Assembly: GCF_000695625.1 (NCBI RefSeq)
Contig: NZ_JMQI01000024.1
Location: 214,498 to 278,497 of the forward strand
DNA length: 64,000 bases
Direction: 5' to 3'
Source: Amycolatopsis rifamycinica
GTDB taxonomy: Bacteria; Actinomycetota; Actinomycetes; Mycobacteriales; Pseudonocardiaceae
Shown here: one piece after another, positions 18,273 through 26,933 of the stretch
Position numbering within the stretch: the stretch's first letter is position 1
How the letters are laid out: each line of letters begins with the position of its first letter
Translations under genes and position numbers: made by a program
Notes under the pieces: model-generated
What the model was told of the DNA's origin: nothing
Databases searched by the model: none
What the model saw: only the letters and a program-made list of their open reading frames with translations

Positions 18273-20905
18273 CAGGACACCTTCAGCTGCTTGACGGACG
18301 GATCGGTGACCCGGACACCCTCGGTCTCCACGAAGCACCGCACCCAGTAGGGCTTGCGCAGCCGCGGGAGCTCCGCGGCCAGTTCGACCTGGTGGCCCGG
18401 CCGGAGGGTGCGCTCGCCGCGGAAGAGCTCGACGCCGTCACCGGGACTGCGCGGCATCACCGGGCCGTGTGCGGCGACGACGACGACGGCGCACCGCGCG
18501 ATCTCCTGGTCGGCGTCGAGCCGGACGCGCACGGTCCCGCCGCCGACCAGTGGCCGGCGCGACATTTCGACGGCGTACCCGACGGTCGGCGGCCGGTCCG
18601 CGACGACGACGTCGACGAACGGGGAAACGCATTCGCCGGCGCCGGTCTGCACCTTCGTCCGCACCTTGACCGTCGCGGCCCCGGGCCCGCACGGGATCCG
18701 GCAGCCCCCGGCGGTCTGGTACTGCTGCCGCGTCAGCAACATCCGGTCCGAGCCGCGCGTGCCGGTCCAGTGGACCTCGGCGGCGCCGACCTGCTCCGGC
18801 CATTCCCACGCCAGCAGCAGGTCGTCGCCGAACCGCTGGTGGCGCACCCCGGACACCGGCAGGGCGATGCCGAAGGACTCGTCGTGCCCGCGGATCGCGC
18901 CGTCGGGCCCCATCGTGAAGGCGACGTACCGGTAGTTCCCGGTCGGCACGTCCGCCTCGAGGACCTGCCAGCCGTCGCGCTCGTCGCGCCGTCCGGCGAC
19001 CTCCTCGCCGTAACCGGCGAGTTCGGCGGCCGGCACGACGGCGCCGAACTCCCACGGGCACGGCACGCTCGCCCGGCGGATGACCACCTCGGCGTCGGGC
19101 TGGGCCTTCCACGACAGCTGGATCCGCGGGCCGCTGCCGACGGCGGGGCGCAGGCTGAGCACCCGCACCGGCTGCGGCCGCCCGGCCGCGGTGATCCGCG
19201 CCCGCACCGGTGCGGACTCCGCTTCGGTGCCGTCGGCGCGGCGGTACCGCGCGACGAAGCCGTAGACGTGTTCGCTGCCCTCGCTCGCGGTGCGGTCGCG
19301 GAACCGCGTGCGGTCGTGCACGCGGACCGCGACGCCGTCACCGCGGCGCACGTCGACCGCGATCGCGTCGGGGTGCACCGACCACGCGCCTTCCACGGCG
19401 CCGTCCGCGAAACAGAGGCGGACGTCGGCCACGCCGGGCAGCACCTCCACGACCCGGCCGACCGGCCGCGACCAGGGAGCGCCTTCGGCCGAGGCGAAAA
19501 CCGCGTACCCGAGCTTCGTCCCGGCCGGCGCCTTCGGGTCGACGCCGACCGTCCGGCCGGACTCGACCGCGATGACCACGCCGTCGTCCGCGTCGGTCGG
19601 CACCCGCCCCTCCCGCCGGACCAGCCGGTACCGCGTCGCGTCGTCGTGGCTGGGCGCCGGGCGCCACGAAAGCCGCACGGCGATGCCTTCTTCGCGCGCA
19701 TCGAGGGCCAACGCCGGCTCCGGCGGGATCCGGCGCAGCTCGGCGCGCAGGTCTTCGTCGTCGGCGGCGAGCGCCACGGCCTGCCGGTAGCGGTGGCCGG
19801 CGTCGGCCTCGGCGCCGTCGCGCAGGGCGCGCCGCGCCCCCTCGACCAGCTCGTTCACCCGTGCCTGCTGGCGCTCGACCAGTTCGGCCGCCGCGGCGGC
19901 GTCCTCGGCGCCGCTGATCGACGAGACCAGCTGCCGGGCGGCCACCAGCCGGCCCGCCTCCAGCAGCTCCCGCACCGCCGCCAGGCTCCCCATCGGCGCC
20001 CCGGCGGACTCGTTGAGCACGCTGAAGACGGCGAGCCGCGCCTCGACGGCGTCCCACCGGGTGGCCAGCAGCTGCTTCAGCAGCGCGCTCGCCGGCACCC
20101 CGGCGCGGTGCTGCTTGCGGACGTCGTCGAGGAGGTGGAACAGCGCCAGCTTCCCGAGGTCGGCACCGGCCTTGGCGGCGGTGGCCAGGATGCCGAGCGC
20201 CTGCCGCGCCCCCTGGTTGCCGGCCCGCCGGTTCTCCCGGGCGACCGCCCGCTCCACGGCCACCGCCGAGACGCCGGCCGCGGCACCCCCGTCCAGCAGC
20301 CGGAACGGCGCCGGCTCGCCCCGCAGCAGCTCGACGACGCTCGAGCAGCCCGCGTCGATCAGGTGGTCGCGCAGGTGCCGGTAGGTCGTGTCGAGCAGGC
20401 CGCTGGACTTCGGCAGCTCGACCGGGGCGCGCCGGTCGACCCCCGCCTCGGCCAGCGCCCGGTCGACCTCGTCCGGCGACAGCGCGCCGTAGGCCGCGCG
20501 GACCGTCGCGTCGAGCTGCCCGGGCGCGATCAGCCCGAGCGCGCCGAAGTTCTGCCGCAGCGTCTTGGCGAGGTCCTCGATCCGCTGCCGGTTGGCGTCC
20601 TTCCGGTCGGCGGCGTAGGCGCGCCAGAAGGCGATCCGCGCCAGTTCGCCGCCGTGCTCCTGCTGCAGCGCCTCGTCGGCCTTGAGGAACGCCCGGTAGA
20701 CCTTCTGCGCGAACCCGGGGCTGGTCAGCCCCTTGTTCCAGCGCGAGCGGACCTCCCGCAGCCGGCGTTCGAGCTCCTGGTCGGTCATCGCGAGGTCGAC
20801 GGCGTACCGGGCGAGCAGGTCGTCCGGCAGCTCGCGGCCGTTCCAGCCCCGCAGCGGTTTCACCACCGCCTGTTCGTAGGCCTTCGGATCGAAGGGCGGG
20901 ACCAT
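18272..20905 (-). CDS. Large protein with helical N-terminus and fibronectin-type-III-like C-terminus
   Basis: 877 residues. Residues 1 to about 370 are helical; the segment MTDQELERRLREVRSRWNKG and following helices vaguely resemble J-like co-chaperone domains, but no HPD is present. From about residue 390 on, repeated beta-sandwich units occur (VRLSWRPAPSH, IQLSWKAQPDAE, LLLAWEWPEQ), typical of FN3-like modules. No signal peptide, unusual for FN3 proteins, so an intracellular scaffold or sensor is likely. Begins 1 bp after the Hsp70 stop and overlaps the GTPase start, so it probably links chaperone and GTPase modules. Confidence 0.75.
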   Translation of the reverse strand: MVPPFDPKAYEQAVVKPLRGWNGRELPDDLLARYAVDLAMTDQELERRLREVRSRWNKGLTSPGFAQKVYRAFLKADEALQQEHGGELARIAFWRAYAADRKDANRQRIEDLAKTLRQNFGALGLIAPGQLDATVRAAYGALSPDEVDRALAEAGVDRRAPVELPKSSGLLDTTYRHLRDHLIDAGCSSVVELLRGEPAPFRLLDGGAAAGVSAVAVERAVARENRRAGNQGARQALGILATAAKAGADLGKLALFHLLDDVRKQHRAGVPASALLKQLLATRWDAVEARLAVFSVLNESAGAPMGSLAAVRELLEAGRLVAARQLVSSISGAEDAAAAAELVERQQARVNELVEGARRALRDGAEADAGHRYRQAVALAADDEDLRAELRRIPPEPALALDAREEGIAVRLSWRPAPSHDDATRYRLVRREGRVPTDADDGVVIAVESGRTVGVDPKAPAGTKLGYAVFASAEGAPWSRPVGRVVEVLPGVADVRLCFADGAVEGAWSVHPDAIAVDVRRGDGVAVRVHDRTRFRDRTASEGSEHVYGFVARYRRADGTEAESAPVRARITAAGRPQPVRVLSLRPAVGSGPRIQLSWKAQPDAEVVIRRASVPCPWEFGAVVPAAELAGYGEEVAGRRDERDGWQVLEADVPTGNYRYVAFTMGPDGAIRGHDESFGIALPVSGVRHQRFGDDLLLAWEWPEQVGAAEVHWTGTRGSDRMLLTRQQYQTAGGCRIPCGPGAATVKVRTKVQTGAGECVSPFVDVVVADRPPTVGYAVEMSRRPLVGGGTVRVRLDADQEIARCAVVVVAAHGPVMPRSPGDGVELFRGERTLRPGHQVELAAELPRLRKPYWVRCFVETEGVRVTDPSVKQLKVS

Positions 20906-20906
20906 G

Positions 20907-22580
20907 TCAGCTCGACACCGTCAGCGCGGAGACGGTCTTGGTCGCTTCCTCGATCTGCGCTTCGGACAGGACGCTGACCCGGACCTCGATCCGCAGCGAC
21001 TTCCCGGTGCTCGGTTCGGTGGCCTCGACGCGCAGCAGCCCTTCGTCGTCGACCTCCATCTCGATCTTCAGCGGCGAGCCCTTCGGCAGCGGCGGCAGGC
21101 CGGTGATGCTGCCCTTGCCCTCGTTGAGGAACTTGTTCTCGCTCAGCTCGGGCCCGGCCACGGCGCCGGACTGCTCGAACAGCTCGACCTCGATCTCCTG
21201 CTGGCCTTCGTACACCGTCCGCGCGTCGAGGACCTGGACGCCGGTCGGCAGGGCGTCGTTGGCGTGCACCAGGTGCGCGACGTAGTGGCGCTCCGGCTTG
21301 CGCTCCCAGTCCGGGTCGCTGGTGTCCAGCAGCTTGACGCCGAACGCCTTCGGCAGCACGTTGCGCGTCTGCTTCGCGGCGAGGCTGCGGAGCGTGCCGG
21401 CCGCGATGCCCGTGCGGGCTTCGAGGTCGCCGACCGCCTCGGCGGCGCGGGTTTCGGCGTCGGCGGCCGAGCTCGCCTGCTCCCGCGCGTCCTCCTGCTC
21501 CTTGTGGACGACCCGGCCGAGCGCGTACAGCGCCGCGCCCTTGGCCACCGCCAGGTGCGGGTCGTGCAGTTTCGGCTCCCAGCCGAATTCGGCGCGCAGG
21601 CGGGTGGTGACGGCCGGCATGCTCGTCGACCCGCCGACCAGCAGGACCTCGTCGATCGCGGCGCCCGGCGTCTTCTCCTCGAGGGTGGCGAGGGTGCGGC
21701 GGACGATGTCGATCGTCTTGTCGAGCAGGTCCTCGGTCATCTCCTCGAACTGGGCGCGGGTGACGTCGATGCGGGCACTCGCGCCGGCCCCGCGCAGCGC
21801 GACCGGTCGCGAATCCACTTTGGACAGCTGCTTCTTCGTGTTCTCCGCCAGGGTCGCGAGCGACTGCAGGAACTCCTCGTCGTCCTCCGGGTCGGTCCCC
21901 GGCGGCACCTGCGCGGTGAAGGCGGCGAGCAGGTGGTCGCGCAGCCGGTCGTCCCAGTCCGCGCCGCCGAGGCGGTCGTCGCCGTCGGTGCAGACCACCT
22001 CGATCTCCTCGGCCGACACCCGGATGACCGTCGTGTCGAAGGTCCCGCCGCCGAGGTCGTAGACGAGCACGGTCTTGTTGTCGGCGCCGGTGGTCGCCTC
22101 GTAGTGCAGGGCGGCGGCGACCGGCTCGGGCACGATGCCGATCACGTCCAGCCCGGCGATCTTCCCGGCGTTCTTGGTGGCGTCGCGTTCGAGCATGCCG
22201 AAGTACGCCGGGACGGTGACGACCACCTTCGCGACTTCGCCGCCGCTGTACTCCGCGGCGTCCTTGGCCAGCTGCTTGAGGATCAGCGCCGAGATGGACT
22301 CCGGGGTGTGCGCGTGGCCGTCGAAGTCGAACACCGCCTTGGTGCCCATTTCGCGCTTGACGCGGGAGACGACCCGGTCCGGCTGGGTGACCGCGGACTC
22401 CTTGGCGACCGAGCCGACCACCACGTTCGACTCGTTCTCGAAGTACACCACCGACGGGGTGGTCTCCTCGTTGTCGGTGTTCCGGCACACCGTGGTCCGG
22501 CCGCTCTCGTCCACGTAGGCGATCGCCGAGTAGGTCGTGCCCAGGTCGATGCCGAAGACGCGGAGCGTTTCGTCAGCCAT
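20907..22580 (-). CDS. Hsp70-family chaperone (DnaK-like), third of three
   Basis: 557 residues. ATG 22580 overlaps the end of the GrpE-like gene by 8 nt. Motifs: FGIDLGTTYSAIAYVD, VYDLGGGTFDTTVIRV, LLVGGSTSMPAV; a long coiled insert rich in Glu/Ala around residues 365-395 (KEQEDAREQASSAADAE) and a beta substrate domain with NKFLNEGKGSITGLPPLPKG. Without the full helical lid. Directly behind a GrpE-type nucleotide exchange factor, so it is the operon's best-equipped Hsp70 and may be the core ATPase that senses client load. Confidence 0.93.
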   Translation of the reverse strand: MADETLRVFGIDLGTTYSAIAYVDESGRTTVCRNTDNEETTPSVVYFENESNVVVGSVAKESAVTQPDRVVSRVKREMGTKAVFDFDGHAHTPESISALILKQLAKDAAEYSGGEVAKVVVTVPAYFGMLERDATKNAGKIAGLDVIGIVPEPVAAALHYEATTGADNKTVLVYDLGGGTFDTTVIRVSAEEIEVVCTDGDDRLGGADWDDRLRDHLLAAFTAQVPPGTDPEDDEEFLQSLATLAENTKKQLSKVDSRPVALRGAGASARIDVTRAQFEEMTEDLLDKTIDIVRRTLATLEEKTPGAAIDEVLLVGGSTSMPAVTTRLRAEFGWEPKLHDPHLAVAKGAALYALGRVVHKEQEDAREQASSAADAETRAAEAVGDLEARTGIAAGTLRSLAAKQTRNVLPKAFGVKLLDTSDPDWERKPERHYVAHLVHANDALPTGVQVLDARTVYEGQQEIEVELFEQSGAVAGPELSENKFLNEGKGSITGLPPLPKGSPLKIEMEVDDEGLLRVEATEPSTGKSLRIEVRVSVLSEAQIEEATKTVSALTVSS

Positions 22581-23223
22581 CCGTGCGTTCCTCCAGTTCG
22601 TGCTCGTTGCCCGGCGCCGGCTCGGCCGCCGGGGCCGTCCACCGGCGGACGTGGACCTTCGCCGCCGCCACCGACCGCCCCGACGCGACGTCCCGGTAAC
22701 CGTCGGCGAGAACGTCGGCGATCGTCCCGTCCTCTTCGGCGGCGGCCGCTTCCACGACTTTCACCGCCCGGTGTTCCCGGCCGGAAAACTTTTCTCCCGT
22801 GCGCGGCCGGACGGGGACGATACCGCACCTTTCCAGCGCGAGTTCGACGTCCAGCGCAAATGATTCCAAGAGGCGGACGACCTGCTCGCGGTCCATCCCG
22901 TCGGGCAGCGTCCGCACTTGCCGGAGAATTTCCCCGCGCAGGTTCTGCAGATCGGTGACGACCGGGCGCAGGACGACCTGCTGCTCCCCCGCGCGCAGCC
23001 GGAGGACCTCCGCGTGCAGCTGGTCGATGACGCGTTCGCGGGCTTCGGCGCGGGCGTGGTGGGCGCGGATCTGCTCGGTCAGCGCGGCAATCGCCTCGGC
23101 CACGGCCGCCCCCGGCTCGGGCGCCGGTTCCGGTTCCGGCTCCGGTTCCGGCGCGGGCGGCTCGGCGGGCGGCGGATCCTCGAGCACGCGGTCCACCGGC
23201 TCGGCCTGCTGCGCTTCGCTCAC
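22573..23223 (-). CDS. GrpE-like nucleotide exchange factor
   Basis: 216 residues. GTG 23223 lies 7 nt after GAGGAG, which fixes the start. An acidic Pro/Glu linker with a PEPEPEPEP repeat (residues about 15-38) is followed by a helical region with LTEQIRAHHARAEARERVID and then the GrpE-type head: ERCGIVPVRPRTGEKFSGRE and a final VLADGYRD...AAAKVHVRRW, parallel to housekeeping GrpE. It would promote ADP release from the Hsp70s of this operon. First gene of the operon. Confidence 0.85.
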   Translation of the reverse strand: MSEAQQAEPVDRVLEDPPPAEPPAPEPEPEPEPAPEPGAAVAEAIAALTEQIRAHHARAEARERVIDQLHAEVLRLRAGEQQVVLRPVVTDLQNLRGEILRQVRTLPDGMDREQVVRLLESFALDVELALERCGIVPVRPRTGEKFSGREHRAVKVVEAAAAEEDGTIADVLADGYRDVASGRSVAAAKVHVRRWTAPAAEPAPGNEHELEERTDG

Positions 23224-23369
23224 GCCACAACTCCTCGAATTCACTCGTGATTGGGTCACCCGGCCCCCCGGTGAGTCGCGGGCGACGGGTCGTCACGTTA
23301 CTGCGTCCGGTCGTTCCCCTGCGAGCGTTTCCGAAGAATGGCGGGGGACTGTTCGGCCGAGCCGAGGGT

Positions 23370-23418
23370 ATTGTCCACCGGTCAACAGATTTGGCGGGAC
23401 AATGACCGGAAATTGTCC
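23370..23418. promoter_or_regulatory. Palindromic site upstream of the GrpE/Hsp70/GTPase operon
   Basis: A perfect 7-bp inverted repeat GGACAAT-GACCGGAA-ATTGTCC (23397-23418) plus a third ATTGTCC half-site at 23370-23376, all within the 225-bp space between the XRE gene and the operon's first gene. This is the only sizeable promoter region for the leftward operon. The adjacent XRE-type regulator is a natural candidate binder. A leftward TTGACC (complement of 23380-23385) may serve as -35. Confidence 0.5.
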
Positions 23419-23448
23419 TTTTGCGCTCGCCCGGTTTGTGGTAGTGCG

Positions 23449-24693
23449 TCAGGCTTCCGGGGTGACCCCCGGCGCGTGCAGCGCGCGGAGCAGGCGCCCC
23501 CGCATGGCCCGGGCGGGCGGGTGGCCCGGCCAGCGCACCAGCAGCCGGTCGAACAGCCGGACGTCGTGCCGGATCGTGGCCGAACCCAGCTGCGGCAACT
23601 GGTCGGCGACCGTCCCCATCAGCTCGCACGCGCGCTCCAGCTCCCCGGCGCCCGCGTGCGCGAGGGCGGCCCGGGTGGCGTAGCGGACCAGGTTGCGCCG
23701 GGCGTCCGGGGCGAACCGGGCGACGACCGGGTCGAGGATCTCCGCCGCCTCCCGGGGGTGCCCGAGGTCGTGCAGGCACCAGCCGACGATCAGCGAGTGC
23801 AGGTCGGGCGCGGTCGTGGTGCCCAGCACCGGCTCCCCGGCGGTCTCCGCCGCCTCGGCGAGCAGCGCCGCCGAGCGGTCCAGGGCGCGCTCGCACGCGG
23901 CGCGGTCCCCCGCCAGTGCGTGCCCTTGCGCTTCGCGTTGCGCCGCGAGCCCGCGGATCCGGGCGGGCACGCGCTCGTCGGATTGGCCGCGCCGGCCCCA
24001 GTCGATCGTCGCCAGCGCGTCGGCGGCGTGCAGGGTCACGTCCGCCCGCCGGACCATCGCGTACGACTCCATCGCGGTGTCGCCGCCGAGCGCGGCCATC
24101 CGCACCGCGACGTCGGTCCACTGCAGCGACGCCGGGTCGTCGCCCGCTTCCTGGGTCATCCAGCCGGTGAACTCGGCGAACCGCGCGGCGAGCAGCCACA
24201 GGTCCGGCTGCCCGCCCGGGTCGGCGGCCGCGATCCGGCGCACCGCCCGGGTGTCGGCGATCAGGCCGGGCAGCACCTTCGGCGCCCCGACCAGCTGCGC
24301 GAGCCTGCGGGCCGACTCGAGGCGGTCGCGGAACAGGGGCACCAGCACGGCGGCGTCCCCGTCGGCGAGGGCGTCTTCGCCGGGTTCCGGCGGTGCCCCG
24401 GATCCGGGCGGCGCGTCTTCCTCCCGCGGGCGGAACGCGCCGACGTCGGCCGGGATGACGTCGAGGGGCCCGGTGGGCGCTGGTTTCTCGGTGAGGCGGA
24501 CCAGTTCGCCGCCGGCGCCGACCGCGCTGTCGCACAACCGGGCCAGCTGCGCGGTGGGCAGCTTGAGGCCGTTCTCGACCTTGCTGAGGTAGCCCTTGCT
24601 GTAGTGCACGCGCTCGCTCAGCCCGGCCAGCGAAAGGCCCGCGGCCTCCCGGCGTTTCCGGAGCTCCGCGCCGAACCGGGCGGCGGACACCAT
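23449..24693 (-). CDS. XRE-family regulator with TPR-like C-terminus
   Basis: 414 residues. ATG 24693 is preferred to the GTG 9 nt earlier because GGGGAGG is then 8 nt away. N-terminal Cro/CI-type HTH (residues about 5-60: GLSLAGLSERVHYSKGYLSKVENG). The rest is Ala/Leu/Arg helical repeats of TPR type, as in many actinomycete regulators with unknown ligands. Same strand as, and just upstream of, the chaperone/GTPase operon, so it may control that operon through the ATTGTCC sites. Confidence 0.85.
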   Translation of the reverse strand: MVSAARFGAELRKRREAAGLSLAGLSERVHYSKGYLSKVENGLKLPTAQLARLCDSAVGAGGELVRLTEKPAPTGPLDVIPADVGAFRPREEDAPPGSGAPPEPGEDALADGDAAVLVPLFRDRLESARRLAQLVGAPKVLPGLIADTRAVRRIAAADPGGQPDLWLLAARFAEFTGWMTQEAGDDPASLQWTDVAVRMAALGGDTAMESYAMVRRADVTLHAADALATIDWGRRGQSDERVPARIRGLAAQREAQGHALAGDRAACERALDRSAALLAEAAETAGEPVLGTTTAPDLHSLIVGWCLHDLGHPREAAEILDPVVARFAPDARRNLVRYATRAALAHAGAGELERACELMGTVADQLPQLGSATIRHDVRLFDRLLVRWPGHPPARAMRGRLLRALHAPGVTPEA

Positions 24694-24724
24694 GACGCTC
24701 ACCTCCCCGCGTGCGGTGTTCCCT

Positions 24725-25345
24725 TCAGCTTGACACGTCGCTGCTCACCGCGTCGCCGTTTCCCGGAGCCACCCGATCGCGCCCGTCCCGCCGCCACAGG
24801 GCGGTCGCCAGCACGGCGTGCGCGCTGGCGGCGTGCGGGACCTCGCCCGCCCGCACGAGGTCCAGCAGCTCCCCGAACGGCAGGCGCACCACCCGCAGGT
24901 CCGCTTCCCCGGGTTCGAGCGCCGCGGCGTGGCTGGTGAGGCCGGTGGCCAGGAACATCCAGTCGACGTGGTTGCTGACCGAGTCCGCGCCGTGGACGCG
25001 GCCGAGCGGCTCCCACCGCCGCGCGTGCAGGCCGGTCTCCTCCGCCAGTTCCCGCCGGGCCGCGGCCGCCGGGCCGGCGTCGCGCGGCTCGATGCCGCCG
25101 CCCGGCAGGCGCCACTGGACCGCGCCGTGGGTGTAGATCCACTGCCGCGTCACCACCGCGCGGCCGGCGTCGTCGATCGCGAGCACGGTGACCGAGCCGG
25201 GCACGACGACGTGGTCGTAGGCGCCCCGGCTGCCGTCCGGGAGGACGACGTCGTCGCGCCGGACCTCGAACCAGCGGTTCCGGTGCACGACCTCGGTGGC
25301 CAGCCGCCGCCAGGCGGGTTCGGCGCGGTCTTCGTTCAGCGGCAT
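24725..25345 (-). CDS. Nudix hydrolase (ADP-ribose pyrophosphatase-like)
   Basis: 206 residues. Nudix box region GGGIEPRDAGPAAAARREL then AEETGL; the REUXEEXGU half is intact, but the first Glu of GX5E is Ala with Asp beside it, so metal binding may be altered. The upstream WIYTHGAVQWRLPGGG is typical of ADP-ribose/NADH type Nudix enzymes. It would clear nucleoside diphosphate derivatives in the cytoplasm. In this setting, near TIR genes that can produce ADP-ribose species from NAD+, such an activity would be relevant, though that link is only inferred. 85 bp from the divergent SEFIR gene. Confidence 0.88.
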   Translation of the reverse strand: MPLNEDRAEPAWRRLATEVVHRNRWFEVRRDDVVLPDGSRGAYDHVVVPGSVTVLAIDDAGRAVVTRQWIYTHGAVQWRLPGGGIEPRDAGPAAAARRELAEETGLHARRWEPLGRVHGADSVSNHVDWMFLATGLTSHAAALEPGEADLRVVRLPFGELLDLVRAGEVPHAASAHAVLATALWRRDGRDRVAPGNGDAVSSDVSS

Positions 25346-25430
25346 CGGGCGAGCCTATCGCCGAAGGGGGCGTTCGCCCGGGCCTTCCGTTCGCTTGCGC
25401 CCCGGCTTCGCGCGCCGCGATACTCCACCC

Positions 25431-26261
25431 GTGTCTTCCGATCCCGATTTCGTCCCTTCGGCCCTGCCGGCGCTCGTCGCCGTCCCCGCGTCGCTCGCCA
25501 CCCGGCTGACCGCGGAGTGCGACGCGATCCCGCTGCCGGGCCACCGCAGCCCGCTGACGGACGCGGCCCTGGTCATCGGCACCAACGCGACGACGGCCGT
25601 CGCCCTGGTGTGGAGCCGGAAGACGATCCTCGCGCTGTCCCGCACGATCGCCGAGCTGACGGCCACGGTCGGGGAGCTCAAGGTCCAGGGCCGGTTCGGC
25701 ACGCGCAGCGCATCCCTCGACGTCGGCGGCGAGACGGCGGGCGAGGAGATCACGAACTTCGTGTCGTCGGCCGAGGCCCCGGCGGAGATCGACCCGGACG
25801 CCGCGGCCGGCGAGTTCACGGTGTTCATCTCGTACGCGCACGACAACCCCGAGCACATCGACCTCGTCCGCCGATTCTGGCGCCTGCTGCGCGAAAACGG
25901 GATCGACGCGCAGATCGACCTGTGGGCCGCGAGCGAGCCCCGCGACTGGCCCCAGTGGACCCACCAGCAGATCCGGCGGGCGAAGTACGTGCTGATGATC
26001 GCCTCCCCGGCGTTCAAGGAGCGCGCGGAAGGCGAGGCCCCGCCGGGCGAAGGCCGCGGAGTCCGCTGGGAAGCCCAGCTGCTGCGCGAAATGCGCTACA
26101 AGGACCACGCGGCGGCCCTGCGCAAGCAATTGCCCATCGTCCTCCCGGGCCGCTCGGCCGAGGAACTCCCGGACTGGGTGGGCCCGACGGGCAACACGCA
26201 TTACGAGATCGAAGAACTGACCGCGGTCGGCGCGCGGAAACTGCTCGAATACCTGACCTGA
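25431..26261 (+). CDS. SEFIR-domain protein (TIR-like fold)
   Basis: 276 residues, GTG start at 25431 chosen since the upstream frame is Arg-rich and overlaps the divergent Nudix gene. Residues 1-120: N-terminal region with a moderately hydrophobic stretch (ALVIGTNATTAVALVW) and a short coiled segment (LSRTIAELTATVGELKVQG). SEFIR domain from about residue 128: FTVFISYAHDN, later ENGIDAQIDLW, WPQWTHQQI and YVLMIASPAFKER. SEFIR/TIR-fold domains mediate signalling or NADase action in bacterial defence. It converges with the membrane-protein gene 6 bp away. Confidence 0.85.
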   Translation: MSSDPDFVPSALPALVAVPASLATRLTAECDAIPLPGHRSPLTDAALVIGTNATTAVALVWSRKTILALSRTIAELTATVGELKVQGRFGTRSASLDVGGETAGEEITNFVSSAEAPAEIDPDAAAGEFTVFISYAHDNPEHIDLVRRFWRLLRENGIDAQIDLWAASEPRDWPQWTHQQIRRAKYVLMIASPAFKERAEGEAPPGEGRGVRWEAQLLREMRYKDHAAALRKQLPIVLPGRSAEELPDWVGPTGNTHYEIEELTAVGARKLLEYLT

Positions 26262-26267
26262 GGGAAG

Positions 26268-26693
26268 CTATTTCTTCGTCACGAGGGTGATCACCGCGGC
26301 GAGCGCGGACCCGACACCGGCCAGAGCGCTGACCGCCGCGGCGGCGTTGGCCGTGTTGTTCCAGAACTTGCCGGACAGCTCACCCCATTTGCCGGCGCGA
26401 AAGGCCATTTTGAGCTTCTGCCACTTGTGCTCCCGGATGGAGCAACCGAGGAGCAGTCCATTGGAGTTCCGCCGGCACGGCAGACCTTGCCGCGTTTCCG
26501 CCATGCACCACGCGGGCACCGCGAAAAGCATGTAGAGGAACGTCAGTGACGACGCTATGAGGATGAAGGACGCACTCATGTTGCCGGACGCCCAGCCGTA
26601 CACGATGACGGGCAACAGCAGGTAGCCGAAGTAGCGGCCGATTATCCCGGACTTCTTCTTGCGTTTCCTCCCCATTCTTTCATCGTAGGACAT
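26268..26693 (-). CDS. Small two-to-three-pass membrane protein next to SEFIR gene
   Basis: 141 residues from the ATG at 26693; a second in-frame ATG at 26675 (MGRKRKKKSG) is also plausible and neither has a strong ribosome site. Basic start, helices at about residues 18-38 and 42-66, a Cys-containing loop (PAWCMAETRQGLPCRR), then an amphipathic segment (GKFWNNTANAAAAVSALAG) and a final helix VGSALAAVITLVTKK. Similar tails occur in small actinomycete proteins beside TIR/SEFIR genes; function not known. A membrane-disrupting or anchoring role is possible. Confidence 0.7.
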   Translation of the reverse strand: MSYDERMGRKRKKKSGIIGRYFGYLLLPVIVYGWASGNMSASFILIASSLTFLYMLFAVPAWCMAETRQGLPCRRNSNGLLLGCSIREHKWQKLKMAFRAGKWGELSGKFWNNTANAAAAVSALAGVGSALAAVITLVTKK

Positions 26694-26933
26694 GCCCGCA
26701 CCCGGCGGATCCTCCGAATGTGGGCCGAGATCGGTGCAGGAACGTCACCGTTCGCCGAAAAACACCGGTGTGATTGGTGCCGCAATCGGCAGAGCGCCCC
26801 CCGGCCGATGTCGGCGGCAGTCACCGTCCGTGACGACCGCCTGTGATCCGGGCAACGGCGCAGCGCAGGCGCAAGTCCTCGCACGTGGCCAGTGGTCGGC
26901 TGTCGCATCAGATGGCTTCGAATTCGACGTGAC

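Noticed and set aside
18251..22958. Rightward frames of about 900 and 680 codons
   Set aside because: Repeats of Arg/Pro/Gly/Asp without motifs; leftward strand encodes the FN3 protein and an Hsp70.
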